Origin: Ardenticatenales bacterium
GTDB taxonomy: Bacteria > Chloroflexota > Anaerolineae > Epilineales > Epilineaceae
Length of the DNA: 64,000 nt
Direction: 5' to 3'
NCBI GenBank assembly: GCA_020853525.1
Contig: JADYYS010000030.1
Coordinates: 1-64,000 of the forward strand
Part shown: piece after piece, positions 53,170 through 62,030 of the stretch
How positions within the stretch are numbered: the first letter of the stretch is position 1
Layout of the letters: every line of letters starts with the position of its first letter
Program-made: the position numbers and the translations under genes
The notes under the pieces: generated by a model
Databases searched by the model: none
Seen by the model: only the letters and a program-made list of their open reading frames with translations
What the model was told of the DNA's origin: nothing

Positions 53170-56001
53170 TCATCCCTGCGCCATCCGCCGGAGCTCGTAC
53201 AGCCGCGTCAGCGCCTCGAGCGGCGTGAGCCCGTCGAGGTCCATCGCACGCAGCGCTTCCAGTGCCGGATGCGGCGCCGCCGCGGGCGCCGGCGCGAAGA
53301 GGGAGAGCTGTCCCTTCTCGTCGGCCACCGGCCGGCCGACCGCCTCCTGCAGCGGAACGCCGTCGCCCTCCTCCAGGCGCTCGAGCAGCGCCCAGGCGCG
53401 GCGCACGACGCTCTGCGGCAAGCCGGCCAGCTCGGCCACGTGCACGCCGTACGATCGGTCGGCGGCGCCGTCGACGACGCGGTGCAGGAACACGATACGG
53501 CCGTCCGTCTCGGCCACCTTCATGGACAGGTTGCGCACGCGCGGCAGCAGCTCGGACAGCGCGGTGAGCTCATGGTAGTGCGTGGCGAACAGCGTTCGTG
53601 CACCGAGGCGCGGGTGGTTGTGAACGTGCTCGAGCACCGCCCAGGCGATCGCAATCCCGTCGTATGTGCTCGTGCCGCGCCCGAGCTCGTCGAGGATGAT
53701 CAGGCTCCGCGGCGTGGCGTGGTGGAGGATGTTGGCCGTCTCGACCATCTCGACCATGAACGTGCTCTGCCCCGCCGCGATCTCGTCCTGCGCGCCGATA
53801 CGCGTGAAGATCCGGTCGACGAGCCCGATCCGCGCCCGATCCGCCGGCACGAAGCTCCCGACCTGGGCGAGGAGCACGACGTGCGCGACCATTCGCCCGA
53901 CGGTGCTCTTGCCGGCCATGTTCGGCCCCGTCAGGAGCACGATCTCCCCCTCGGCCAAGCCGATGTCGTTGGGCACGAACGGCGCGCCGGCGACCCGCCG
54001 CTCGACGACCGGGTGGCGCGCGCCGACGAGCTCGAGGGAGCGGCTGTCGTCCAGCGACGGCCGAACGTAGTGGTGGGTCGCGGCGACGTCGGCCAGGCTG
54101 GCGAGCGCGTCGAGGATGCCGAGGTCCGTGGCGGCGGCCAGGAGCACCGGCGCGGCGGCGGCCACGTCGGCGACGAGGTCGCGAAAGATCGTTCGCTCCA
54201 GCGCCTGGATCTGCTCCTCGCCGCCGAGAACCTCGGCCTCGCGCGCCTTGAGCTCGGGCGTGACGTAGCGTTCGTTGTCGACGAGCGTCTGACGGCGTTC
54301 GTAATCTTCGGGAGCGCTGTCGGCCATGGATTTCGGCAGCTCGAGGTAGTAGCCGAACACCCTGTTGTAGCCGACCTTCAACTTGCGCAGGCCCGTCCTC
54401 TCCCGCTCCCGCCCTTCGAGCGATGCGATCCAAGCCCGCGCCGCGCTGATGCCCTCGTGCAGCGCATCGAGGGCCGCGGACGCGCCCGGCCGGATCGTAC
54501 CGGCGCTGCCGACGACGGCCGGCGGCTCGTCGACGAGCGTTCGCTCGATCCGCGCGGCAACCTCGCCCACGTCTTGCCGGCACAGGCCACCGAGGTGCTT
54601 GACCGTCGTCCCGCCCGCATCCGAAACGATCGTCGCGACCGCCGGCACCGCGCGCGCCGCGCGCGCGAGCGCGAGGACCTCGCGCGGGCCGGCGTAGCCC
54701 GCGACGGCACGGTTGACCAGGCGCTCGAGGTCTGGCGTGCCGGCAAGCGCGTCGCGCATCGCGGCGCGCGCTTCGGGCGCGTCGACGAGCGCGCCGACGG
54801 CGTCGTGGCGGTGAGCGATCCGCGCGGCGTCGACGAGCGGGCGGTCGAGCCAGGCGCGGAGGGTACGGGCGCCGAGAGCGGTGCGGGTCGTGTCCAGCAC
54901 CGAGAGCAGCGTGCCGCCGCGCGCATCGCCGCGCAGCGTGACCGAGATCTCGAGGTTGCGCCGCGTCGCGGCATCGAGCGTCATGTAGTCGTCGACAGCG
55001 TACGTGGCCAGTCCGGTCACCTGGGCCAGCCGGCCGCGCTGGGCGACGAGGGCGTAACCGAGGGCGGCGCCGGCGGCGGCGCAGGCCAGCGGGCGGTCCT
55101 CGCAGCCGTACGCGCGCAGGGTCGTTGCGCCGAAGTGCTCGAGCAGCACGCGCCGGGCGTTCGCGTCCTCGAACTGCCATCGGGCATGGCCCATGACGAC
55201 GGTCGGCAGGCCGCTCTGGCTGAGCTGTTCTTTCAGGCGCGCCGTGAACGCATCGTCCGTGGCGCTCTGCGGCTCGGGTACGACGACTTCGGCCGGGCGA
55301 AGTCGGACAAGCTCGTCAAACGCGTGTCGCAGGCTGTCTGCGCCGTCGAAGTCGGTCGTCGTGAACGCGCCGGTGGAGATGTCCAGGTGCGCCAGGCCGA
55401 CGCCATCGCCCTTGGGCGCGCACACGAGCGCCGCCAGGTAGTTGGCCTGGCGCGCCTCGAGCAGATCCCCCTCGATGAGCGTGCCGGGGGTGACGACGCG
55501 GACGACCTCGCGGGCCATGAGCTTGGGCCTGGCGGCGGGCTTGGCGGTTCGCACAGCCGGCCCCGAGGCGGCGTCCGGACCGGGCGCCGTCGCCGGAACG
55601 GACGGTTCGGCTGTTGTCGTCGGAACCGACGGTTCGGCCGTCATCGTCGCCCGGCCGCTGTCACCCTTGGCATCGGCCTGCGACATCCCGGCGCGGCTCA
55701 TCCGAGAGCGCTTGTCCGCGCCTCCGTCGCCGCCGCTTTGCTCGACGATCGCGACCTTGACGCCGGCGCGCACGAGCTGTGCGATGTAACCGTCGACGGC
55801 GTGGAACGGGACGCCGGCCATCGGGATCCGCCGGTCCTTGCTGACCGGCCGGCTCGTGAGGACGACGTCGCAGACGCCTGCGAAGCGTTCGGCGTCCTCG
55901 TTGAAGGCTTCATAGAAGTCGCCCAGGCGGAAGAAGATCAGGCAATCGGAGAACTGCGCCTTGATCTCCGCCCACTGCCGGAGCATGCTGGAGTCACTCA
56001 T
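53170..56001 (-). CDS. mutS: DNA mismatch repair protein MutS
   Basis: MutS recognises mismatches. From the ATG at 56001 it has 943 residues. GDFYEAF is the mismatch-binding Phe-x-Glu motif; TGPNMAGKSTVGRMVA is the Walker A loop, ILDELGRGTSTYDGIAIAWA the Walker B/signature, and LFATHYHELT follows. Between the recognition and connector domains lies an inserted linker of about 75 residues with the repeated unit TAEPSVP, probably disordered. The frame is also open upstream through a 12-bp tandem repeat to an ATG at 56067, which would add 22 residues containing ISQL units. The later start fits the family better. Confidence 0.96.
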   Translation of the reverse strand: MSDSSMLRQWAEIKAQFSDCLIFFRLGDFYEAFNEDAERFAGVCDVVLTSRPVSKDRRIPMAGVPFHAVDGYIAQLVRAGVKVAIVEQSGGDGGADKRSRMSRAGMSQADAKGDSGRATMTAEPSVPTTTAEPSVPATAPGPDAASGPAVRTAKPAARPKLMAREVVRVVTPGTLIEGDLLEARQANYLAALVCAPKGDGVGLAHLDISTGAFTTTDFDGADSLRHAFDELVRLRPAEVVVPEPQSATDDAFTARLKEQLSQSGLPTVVMGHARWQFEDANARRVLLEHFGATTLRAYGCEDRPLACAAAGAALGYALVAQRGRLAQVTGLATYAVDDYMTLDAATRRNLEISVTLRGDARGGTLLSVLDTTRTALGARTLRAWLDRPLVDAARIAHRHDAVGALVDAPEARAAMRDALAGTPDLERLVNRAVAGYAGPREVLALARAARAVPAVATIVSDAGGTTVKHLGGLCRQDVGEVAARIERTLVDEPPAVVGSAGTIRPGASAALDALHEGISAARAWIASLEGRERERTGLRKLKVGYNRVFGYYLELPKSMADSAPEDYERRQTLVDNERYVTPELKAREAEVLGGEEQIQALERTIFRDLVADVAAAAPVLLAAATDLGILDALASLADVAATHHYVRPSLDDSRSLELVGARHPVVERRVAGAPFVPNDIGLAEGEIVLLTGPNMAGKSTVGRMVAHVVLLAQVGSFVPADRARIGLVDRIFTRIGAQDEIAAGQSTFMVEMVETANILHHATPRSLIILDELGRGTSTYDGIAIAWAVLEHVHNHPRLGARTLFATHYHELTALSELLPRVRNLSMKVAETDGRIVFLHRVVDGAADRSYGVHVAELAGLPQSVVRRAWALLERLEEGDGVPLQEAVGRPVADEKGQLSLFAPAPAAAPHPALEALRAMDLDGLTPLEALTRLYELRRMAQG

Positions 56002-56019
56002 GGGGGGTCCGGATTGAGC

Positions 56020-56066
56020 GATCAGTTGAGAGATCAGTTGAGAGATCAGTTGAGAGATCACTTGCA
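56020..56066. repeat. 12-bp tandem repeat upstream of mutS
   Basis: GATCAGTTGAGA occurs three times without change (56020-56055), followed by a partial fourth copy. On the mutS strand it encodes Ile-Ser-Gln-Leu units if the upstream ATG at 56067 is used; otherwise it lies in the leader or promoter. Confidence 0.9.
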
Positions 56067-56106
56067 TCGTGGGCGGGCGGGAGAACGCGTCTCGACCGAA
56101 CGAACG

Positions 56107-57054
56107 ATGCCGCCCGGCACGGTGCGGCTCGGCGTCGATCTCGGTGGCACCTGGCTGCGCGCAGCGGCGGTGTCGGCCGAAGGGCAGATACTATCACACG
56201 ACCGGCGGCCGACTCCCGACCGCTCGGCCGAGGACGTCGTTGCAGCCATCGTGGACGGGGTCACGGCCGTCCAGGCGCGGATCGCCGCGCTGCCGGCGGA
56301 CAGCCGACCGACGCTCTCCGTGGATGCGCCGCTCGTCATCGCCGCTCCCGGGCCGCTCGACGTCCCGGGCGGGCGGATCCTGGCCACCCCGAACCTGCCT
56401 CACCTGCGCGGCTTTCCGCTCGCCGCCGCCGTCGCCACCGCGCTCGGTCGATTCGTCCACCTGCAGAACGACGCGACGATGGGGGCGCTCGGTGAGGCGA
56501 CGTTCGGCGCGGGGCGGACCTTCGACGTCGTCCTGTTCCTGACGGTCAGCACGGGCATCGGCGGCGGGCTGGTCATCGACGGCCGTCCGTTCACCGGCGC
56601 GACGGGCCAGGCGTGCGAGCTCGGACATCTGATCGTCGATGGTCGTCGCGACGCTCCGCGCTGCGGGGCCGGGCACGCAGGCTGCCTCGAGGCGCATGCC
56701 AGCGGGAGCGCGATCGGCCGGGCCGCGGCGGCGGCGGGGATGGTGGGAGGTGCTGCGGCGGTGGCGGCGGCGGCCCGCGCCGGCGACCCGGTGGCGACGG
56801 CGGTGCTGCGCGATGCCGCCCGCTGGCTCGGCCTCGGGATCGCCAGCGCGACGAGTGCATTCGATCCGGACATCATCGTTCTCGGCGGCGGTGTAATGGG
56901 GGCGTGGGACGTGCTTTGCGACGGCGTGCTGGCGGGTGTCGAGGAGGCGGCGATGAGCGACGGGTGGCGGCGCGGGGGTGTCGTGGTCGGGACGCTCGGG
57001 GACGAGGCGGGGGTGGTGGGGGCGGCCGTGTGGGCGGCGGCCGGTCGTCGGTGA
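56107..57054 (+). CDS. ROK-family sugar kinase (glucokinase-like)
   Basis: The 315-residue protein has the ROK ATP loop RLGVDLGGTWLRAA, the substrate motif NDATMGALGEATFGAG and VSTGIGGGLVIDG. The zinc site is altered: CELGHLIVDGRRDAPRCGAGHAGCLEAHASG has one Cys fewer than the usual CxCGxxGCLE pattern. Glucose or N-acetylmannosamine/glucosamine kinases share this layout; the substrate is unknown. No ribosome-binding site is clear; a GTG at 56122 is an alternative start. It is divergent from mutS. Confidence 0.9.
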   Translation: MPPGTVRLGVDLGGTWLRAAAVSAEGQILSHDRRPTPDRSAEDVVAAIVDGVTAVQARIAALPADSRPTLSVDAPLVIAAPGPLDVPGGRILATPNLPHLRGFPLAAAVATALGRFVHLQNDATMGALGEATFGAGRTFDVVLFLTVSTGIGGGLVIDGRPFTGATGQACELGHLIVDGRRDAPRCGAGHAGCLEAHASGSAIGRAAAAAGMVGGAAAVAAAARAGDPVATAVLRDAARWLGLGIASATSAFDPDIIVLGGGVMGAWDVLCDGVLAGVEEAAMSDGWRRGGVVVGTLGDEAGVVGAAVWAAAGRR

Positions 57055-57127
57055 CGCCGGGCCACGGATCATGCGACTGCGGACAAGCTCTCTCGTCCCG
57101 TCGCATTCGCCGTGCGCGTGCTGTCCG

Positions 57128-58348
57128 CTACCCCCCACACCCCGCCGCCACGTACCGCTCCACGTTCGCCAGATGTTCCTCGTACGTCACGGCGAACACG
57201 TGCGTCCCGTCGCAGGCCGGGCCGGCGACGAAGTACATCCACGGCCCGTCGGCGGGGGTCAGAACCGCTGCGATCGCCGCGAGCCCGGGGCTGGCGATCG
57301 GTCCCGGCGGCAGGCCCGGCAGTTGGTACGTGTTGTACGGCGAGACGACCTGCTTGTCGGTGTCGTACAGCGGCCTCTTCCACCACGTGCCGGGCAGCGG
57401 ATCGCTCTGGAAGCCGAGGGCGTACTGCAGTGTGGGGTCGGCGTTCAGGATGTAGGGCGGCTCGGCGAGGCGGTTGAGGTAGACGCGGGCGATCTGCGGC
57501 AGCTCGGCGGCCAGGACGCCTTCGCGCTGGACGATCGACGCCAGGATCACCGCCTCGTGACCATCGGTCAATCCGACGGCCTTCGCGCCCGCGTCCAGGT
57601 CCGCCGGTACGCGCTCGGCGAACGTGGCCAGGAGCTTGGACAGCGCCGCTTCCGCCCCGGCGGCGGGGACGAAGCGATAGGTGTCGGGGTAGAGGTAGCC
57701 TTCCAGCGACGGGCCCGCGCGTGCGGCCACGACGGCGGGCGTGTCGAACTCGCCCGCCGCAGCCGTCGTGGGGTCGGCGATGAGCGCGAGGAAGGCGGCG
57801 CGGTCGACGATGCCGGCGGCCGCGAGGACGTCGGCCGCCTCTTCGGCGCGGAGGCCCTCGGGCAGCGTCACGCTCACGTCCGTGCCCTGGGCCACCGCGA
57901 GGGCCCCGAGCACCTCGGCCGCCGTCATGTTCGTCGCCAGCTCGTGGTCGCCGGCCTGGATCAGGCGGTCCCCGCCGGTGACTTTCGCCAGCAACACGAA
58001 CGCGTCCGCATCGCGTACGAGCCCGATGGCCGCCATGCGCGACGCGATGTCCTGCACCGGTTCGCCCGCCACGACCGTGAAGTGGAGCGCCATCGGATCG
58101 CTTCCCGGCGCGGACAGGTCGTCCGCGGCCAGGCGGAGCATCGCCTGACCGACCGGTCCGCGCAAGAGCGCTCCGCCGCGGCCGGCGCGCACGGCAAGCG
58201 CTGCCGTTGCGGCGCCGCCGCCCAGGACGAGGACGGCGGCGAGGACCGCCCAGGCGCGCCAACCGCACCCCTTCCGGGTTGCGTCAGGCCAGGCGTTCCC
58301 CTGTTCGGCGCGCTCGACGCCCGAGATCGGCAGCGGGTCATCGACCAT
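57128..58348 (-). CDS. mltG: Endolytic transglycosylase MltG (YceG family)
   Basis: The roughly 406-residue protein has a transmembrane helix (WAVLAAVLVLGGGAATAALAV), LysM-like beta-alpha modules (FTVVAGEPVQDIASRMAAIGLV) and the YceG domain: LEGYLYPDTYRF, ILASIVQREGVLAAELPQIARVYLNRL, NADPTLQYALG and SPYNTYQLPGLPPGPI with the final YFVAG. It cuts new glycan strands near the membrane. The active-site stretch reads SIVQRE where E. coli has SIVEKE. ATGs at 58351 and 58348 are both possible. It overlaps the end of ruvX by about 10 bases. Confidence 0.93.
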   Translation of the reverse strand: MVDDPLPISGVERAEQGNAWPDATRKGCGWRAWAVLAAVLVLGGGAATAALAVRAGRGGALLRGPVGQAMLRLAADDLSAPGSDPMALHFTVVAGEPVQDIASRMAAIGLVRDADAFVLLAKVTGGDRLIQAGDHELATNMTAAEVLGALAVAQGTDVSVTLPEGLRAEEAADVLAAAGIVDRAAFLALIADPTTAAAGEFDTPAVVAARAGPSLEGYLYPDTYRFVPAAGAEAALSKLLATFAERVPADLDAGAKAVGLTDGHEAVILASIVQREGVLAAELPQIARVYLNRLAEPPYILNADPTLQYALGFQSDPLPGTWWKRPLYDTDKQVVSPYNTYQLPGLPPGPIASPGLAAIAAVLTPADGPWMYFVAGPACDGTHVFAVTYEEHLANVERYVAAGCGG

Positions 58349-58910
58349 CATGGGCTCCCGGTTCCGCCTGCTTTGCACGTTCCGCGACGCGGACGCCGCG
58401 ACTCCGCCCCGCCTCGCCGTCCGCGCCGGGTCCAGTCTCCCCCTGCTCACGCAGCCACGATTCCAGCATCACCGCCGCCGCCGCCGCGTCGATCGCCCCC
58501 TTGTCGGCCGGACGCCCGCCCGAGCCGCGCCGCACCGCACGAGCACCGCGCCCTGAGGCCAGCCGCACCACCGCCTCCTGGCTCGTGTTCCCCTCGTCGA
58601 CCTCGCGCACCTCGATGCTCGGACCGAGGGCGGCCGCAAGCGCGCCGGCCAGCGTGCGCGCCGGTGCCGCGACGGCGCCCTCGTCGCCGCTGGCGAGATG
58701 CGGGATGCCGACAAGGATGCGTTGGACCGCCTCGTCGCGCGCCACGGCGACGATCGCCGCAACGAAGTCGGGCGTCCGGCGCCGGTCGATCGCCCCAAGC
58801 GGCCGGGTCGTGATGCCGAGCGCGTCGCAGACCGCGAGGCCGACGCGGCGCGAGCCGTAGTCCACGGCCAGCGTCCGGCCGATCTGCCGAATGGCCCCGT
58901 TACGAACCAC
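58338..58910 (-). CDS. ruvX: Holliday-junction resolvase-like / pre-16S rRNA nuclease YqgF
   Basis: The 190-residue RNase H-fold protein has LAVDYGSRRVGLAVCDALG with the first catalytic Asp, ILVGIPHLASGDEG, EVDEGNTSQEA and DKGAIDAAAAAVMLESWL with the last Asp. The family matures the 16S rRNA 5' end; a resolvase role is less well supported. A Gly/Arg-rich tail of about 30 residues follows. The start is GTG, 11 bases inside alaS, and the end overlaps mltG. The order alaS-ruvX-mltG recurs in many bacteria. Confidence 0.94.
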   Translation of the reverse strand: MVRNGAIRQIGRTLAVDYGSRRVGLAVCDALGITTRPLGAIDRRRTPDFVAAIVAVARDEAVQRILVGIPHLASGDEGAVAAPARTLAGALAAALGPSIEVREVDEGNTSQEAVVRLASGRGARAVRRGSGGRPADKGAIDAAAAAVMLESWLREQGETGPGADGEAGRSRGVRVAERAKQAEPGAHDGR

Positions 58911-61548
58911 GCTGCCCCCGCACGAGTTCCGTCACGTCCGCCAGCGCGCCGTCCAGCCCGCCGGCGTCCCGCCCGCCGGCCTCTGCCATGTGTGCCCGCC
59001 CGCCGCCGCCGCCGCCCAGACGCTCGGCCAGCGCCTTGACGAGCTTGCCGGCGTTCAACCCACCGGCCACGAGATCGTCGGACACGCTGGCGATCACGCG
59101 CGGATTGCCGTCGATCACGGCGCCGAGGACGAGGACGCCGCTGGGAACGGCGGCACGCAGCGCTTCGATCTGCGTGCGCAGCACCTCGATCGAATCCGCC
59201 TCGGCGCGCGAGGCCAGGACGGGCACGCCGTCGACGTCGACGGTCGAGGCGGCCAAGTGGCTTGCGCCCGCCGCGGCGAGATCCGCCCTGGCCGCCGCGA
59301 GCTCGCGCGCGAGCTCACGGGCGCGGCCGACCAGCTCGTCGACGCGTGACTCCAGGCCGTCGGGCGTCTGGGCGCCGACGCGTTCGGCGAGCAAGCCGAG
59401 CCGCGCGCGGTTCAGCCGCGCCGTCCGCTCGGCCTCACGGCCCGTCAGGGCCTCGATCCGGCGCAGGCCGCTGCCGACGGACTGCTCGCTCACGAGCAGA
59501 AACAGGCCGATCTCGCCCGTGCGAGTCACGTGCGTACCGCCGCACAACTCCTTGCTCACGCCGTCGATTTCGACGACGCGCACGATGTCACCGTACTTCT
59601 CACCGAAGAGCATCGTCGCGCCGAGCTCGCGGGCGTGGTCGAGGGGCATCTCGTGCGCGCCGACGGCCGTGTCCGCCCGGATCGCCGCGTTGACGGCGGT
59701 TTCGATTGTTGCGAGCTCGTCCTCGGAGAGCGCCTTCAGGTGCGCGAAGTCGAAGCGCAGCCGATCGGGCGCGACGAGGGAGCCGCGCTGTTGGGCGTGC
59801 TCGCCGAGCGTGGTCTGCAGCGCGTTGTGGAGGAGATGGGTGGCCGTGTGGTTGCGGCGGATGTTGTCACGGCGCTGCATGTCCACGACCGACACGACTG
59901 TCTCGCCGACATGCACCTCGCCCTCCGTCACGCGGCCGATGTGGGCCATCGTGCCCCGCACCGGCTTCACGGCATCCGTGACGATCATCCGCCCGCGAGG
60001 CGCGTCGATCCGGCCCTCGTCGCCCACCTGGCCGCCGCTCTCCGCGTAGAACGGCGTCGCGTCGAGCACGATCTCGACGTAGTCGCCGGCGCGTGCAACG
60101 TCGACGCTCTCGCCGTCGACGAGAATCGCCTCGATCCGCCCTTCCGCCGCGGTCGTCTCGTAGCCCAGGAACATCGTCTCGCCCAGCGCCAGACGGCGGT
60201 AGCGCTCGGCCCGGTCGCCGGCCGCGAACTTGCCGCCGACGCGCCCGCGTGTGCGCTGATCGGCCATGGCCGCGTCAAAGCCTGCCTGGTCGATGCCGAG
60301 GCCGTGTTCCTCGGCCACCACTCGGGTCAAGTCGGGCGGGAACCCGAACGTGTCGTAGAGCTTGAACACGTCCGCGCCGTCGATCGCGCTGCCGCCCGCT
60401 GCCTTCACCCGCCCGATGAGCTCGTCGAGCAGGCCGAGGCCGCTCTCGAGCGTTCGGGCGAAGCGGGCTTCTTCCTCGGCAACGACCTCGCGAATCCACT
60501 CGGCGCGCTCGACGAGCTGCGGGTAGGCTTCGCGCATCGTCGCGATCACGGCGTCGACGACGTGGCCGAGGAACGGGCCGTCGAAGCCGAGCTGGCGGCC
60601 GAAGCGCATCGCCCGGCGCATGACGAGGCGGAGCACGTACGCCCGGCCGTCATTGCCGGGCACGACGCCGTCGGCGATGAGAAACGTCATCGCCCGGCCG
60701 TGGTCGGCCAGGACGCGGTAGCCCACCTGGTTCGCCGCACGCGCCGCGTCGTCGTGGCCCAGACGAGCCTGGACGACGTCCATGATCGGGCGGAAGAGAT
60801 CCGTATCGTAGTTGGCGTACACGCCCTGCAGGACGGCGCTCGTGCGCTCGAGTCCCATCCCGGTATCCACGCCTGTTCGGGGAAGCGGCACGCGCGTGCC
60901 GTCCTTGTGCTGGTCGAACTGCATGAACACAAGATTCCAGATCTCGACCCAGCGGCCGTCATCGGGGTCGAACGGGCTGTCCGGTGCGGTGTTGCCGCGG
61001 GTGGAATACGTCGGACCGAAGTCGTAGTTCAGCTCGGAGTTGTAACCGCACGGTCCGACGTCGGCCATCATCCAGAAGTTGTCCTTGTCGCCGAGCTTGG
61101 CGATCCGGGCTTCCGGCAGGCCGACGCCGTCGCGCCAGAGCGCGAACGACTCGTCGTCGTCGCGGTGGACCGTGGCCACGAGGCGCGACGGATCGATGCC
61201 GAGCTCGCGCGTGACGAAATCCCAGGCGAGCTGGATCGCTTCCTTCTTGAAGTAGTCGCCGAAGCTGAAGTTGCCGAGCATCTCGAAGAACGTGTGATGC
61301 CGTGCGCTCGGGCCGACGTTCTCGAGGTCATTGTGCTTGCCGCTCACGCGCATGCACTTCTGGCTCGTCACGGCGTTGGCGTACGGCCGCGCCTCGAGTC
61401 CGAGAAACGTGTCCTTGAACTGGACCATGCCGGAGTTCGCAAACAGGAGCGTCGGATCGTCCGGCACGAGCGATCCGGACGGTACGACGCTGTGGCCGCG
61501 TGCGGCAAAGTAGTCCAGGTAGCGTTGGCGGATCTCGGCGCTCTTCAT
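58900..61548 (-). CDS. alaS: Alanyl-tRNA synthetase
   Basis: The 882-residue enzyme charges tRNA-Ala and edits mischarged Ser/Gly. The catalytic domain begins with IRQRYLDYFAARGHSVVPSGSLVP, followed by FANSGMVQFKDTFLG and the class II motif TFFEMLGNFSFGDYFKKEAI. The editing domain has NHTATHLLHNAL and ELCGGTHVTRTG, the zinc ligands. The C-terminal oligomerisation/C-Ala domain (GGGGGRAHMAEAGG) is complete. Two ATGs (61554 and 61548) are six bases apart; GGA spacing favours the second. No T-box leader is visible. Confidence 0.97.
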   Translation of the reverse strand: MKSAEIRQRYLDYFAARGHSVVPSGSLVPDDPTLLFANSGMVQFKDTFLGLEARPYANAVTSQKCMRVSGKHNDLENVGPSARHHTFFEMLGNFSFGDYFKKEAIQLAWDFVTRELGIDPSRLVATVHRDDDESFALWRDGVGLPEARIAKLGDKDNFWMMADVGPCGYNSELNYDFGPTYSTRGNTAPDSPFDPDDGRWVEIWNLVFMQFDQHKDGTRVPLPRTGVDTGMGLERTSAVLQGVYANYDTDLFRPIMDVVQARLGHDDAARAANQVGYRVLADHGRAMTFLIADGVVPGNDGRAYVLRLVMRRAMRFGRQLGFDGPFLGHVVDAVIATMREAYPQLVERAEWIREVVAEEEARFARTLESGLGLLDELIGRVKAAGGSAIDGADVFKLYDTFGFPPDLTRVVAEEHGLGIDQAGFDAAMADQRTRGRVGGKFAAGDRAERYRRLALGETMFLGYETTAAEGRIEAILVDGESVDVARAGDYVEIVLDATPFYAESGGQVGDEGRIDAPRGRMIVTDAVKPVRGTMAHIGRVTEGEVHVGETVVSVVDMQRRDNIRRNHTATHLLHNALQTTLGEHAQQRGSLVAPDRLRFDFAHLKALSEDELATIETAVNAAIRADTAVGAHEMPLDHARELGATMLFGEKYGDIVRVVEIDGVSKELCGGTHVTRTGEIGLFLLVSEQSVGSGLRRIEALTGREAERTARLNRARLGLLAERVGAQTPDGLESRVDELVGRARELARELAAARADLAAAGASHLAASTVDVDGVPVLASRAEADSIEVLRTQIEALRAAVPSGVLVLGAVIDGNPRVIASVSDDLVAGGLNAGKLVKALAERLGGGGGGRAHMAEAGGRDAGGLDGALADVTELVRGQRGS

Positions 61549-61633
61549 CGGCATCGTCCAAACGGGTGGGGCACCTGAGGTTGGGGCGCGGGGCGAACGA
61601 TCATTCTACTTACCACGCCTCCGGCGGGGGGCG

Positions 61634-61912
61634 TCAGCACGTGCAGGGCCGGCCGCCGCACTTGGGACACCCCGCGGCGAAACGGGCCGCGGCCGCGGCC
61701 AAGTCGACGCCGTGGAGGGTCGCGAGCGTGACGAGCCACGCCAGCACGTCGCCGAACTCGCCCAGCCGCTCGGCCTCGTCGCCACGGCGGATCGCCTCCG
61801 CCAGCTCGCCGACCTCCTCGACGAACCATAGAAACGCGGCGGCCTCCCCGCGCGCCCGGTCCCGGGCGCCGTAGGTCTCGTCGATGACCGTCTGAAACGT
61901 GCGGATGTCCAC
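61634..61912 (-). CDS. MazG-like nucleotide pyrophosphohydrolase with Cys-rich tail
   Basis: This 92-residue protein fits the short MazG-like fold. RGEAAAFLWFVEEVGELAEAIRRGDEAERLGEFGDVLAWLVTLAT gives the EEVGEL and EFGDVLAW metal-binding motifs of the all-alpha NTP pyrophosphatases. It ends in CPKCGGRPCTC, five cysteines that could bind zinc and that are not part of the core fold. AGGGA lies before the GTG start at 61912. It likely cleans non-canonical nucleotides. Confidence 0.88.
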   Translation of the reverse strand: MDIRTFQTVIDETYGARDRARGEAAAFLWFVEEVGELAEAIRRGDEAERLGEFGDVLAWLVTLATLHGVDLAAAAARFAAGCPKCGGRPCTC

Positions 61913-62030
61913 GTGCCGTCCCTGGTGTATGATCGTCCTCGCCGGCGCGCGCCCGCGCGCATGCCGGGTGCGATGCCTTTCGGACCGACCTCGACTTCTC
62001 CCCTGACCCCCGCCAGGAGCCTTGAAGCCT

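Noticed and set aside
53038-57054. A 1338-codon open frame on the plus strand
   Set aside because: It is the mirror of mutS for most of its length; only the last 316 codons, from 56107, are a real gene (ROK kinase).
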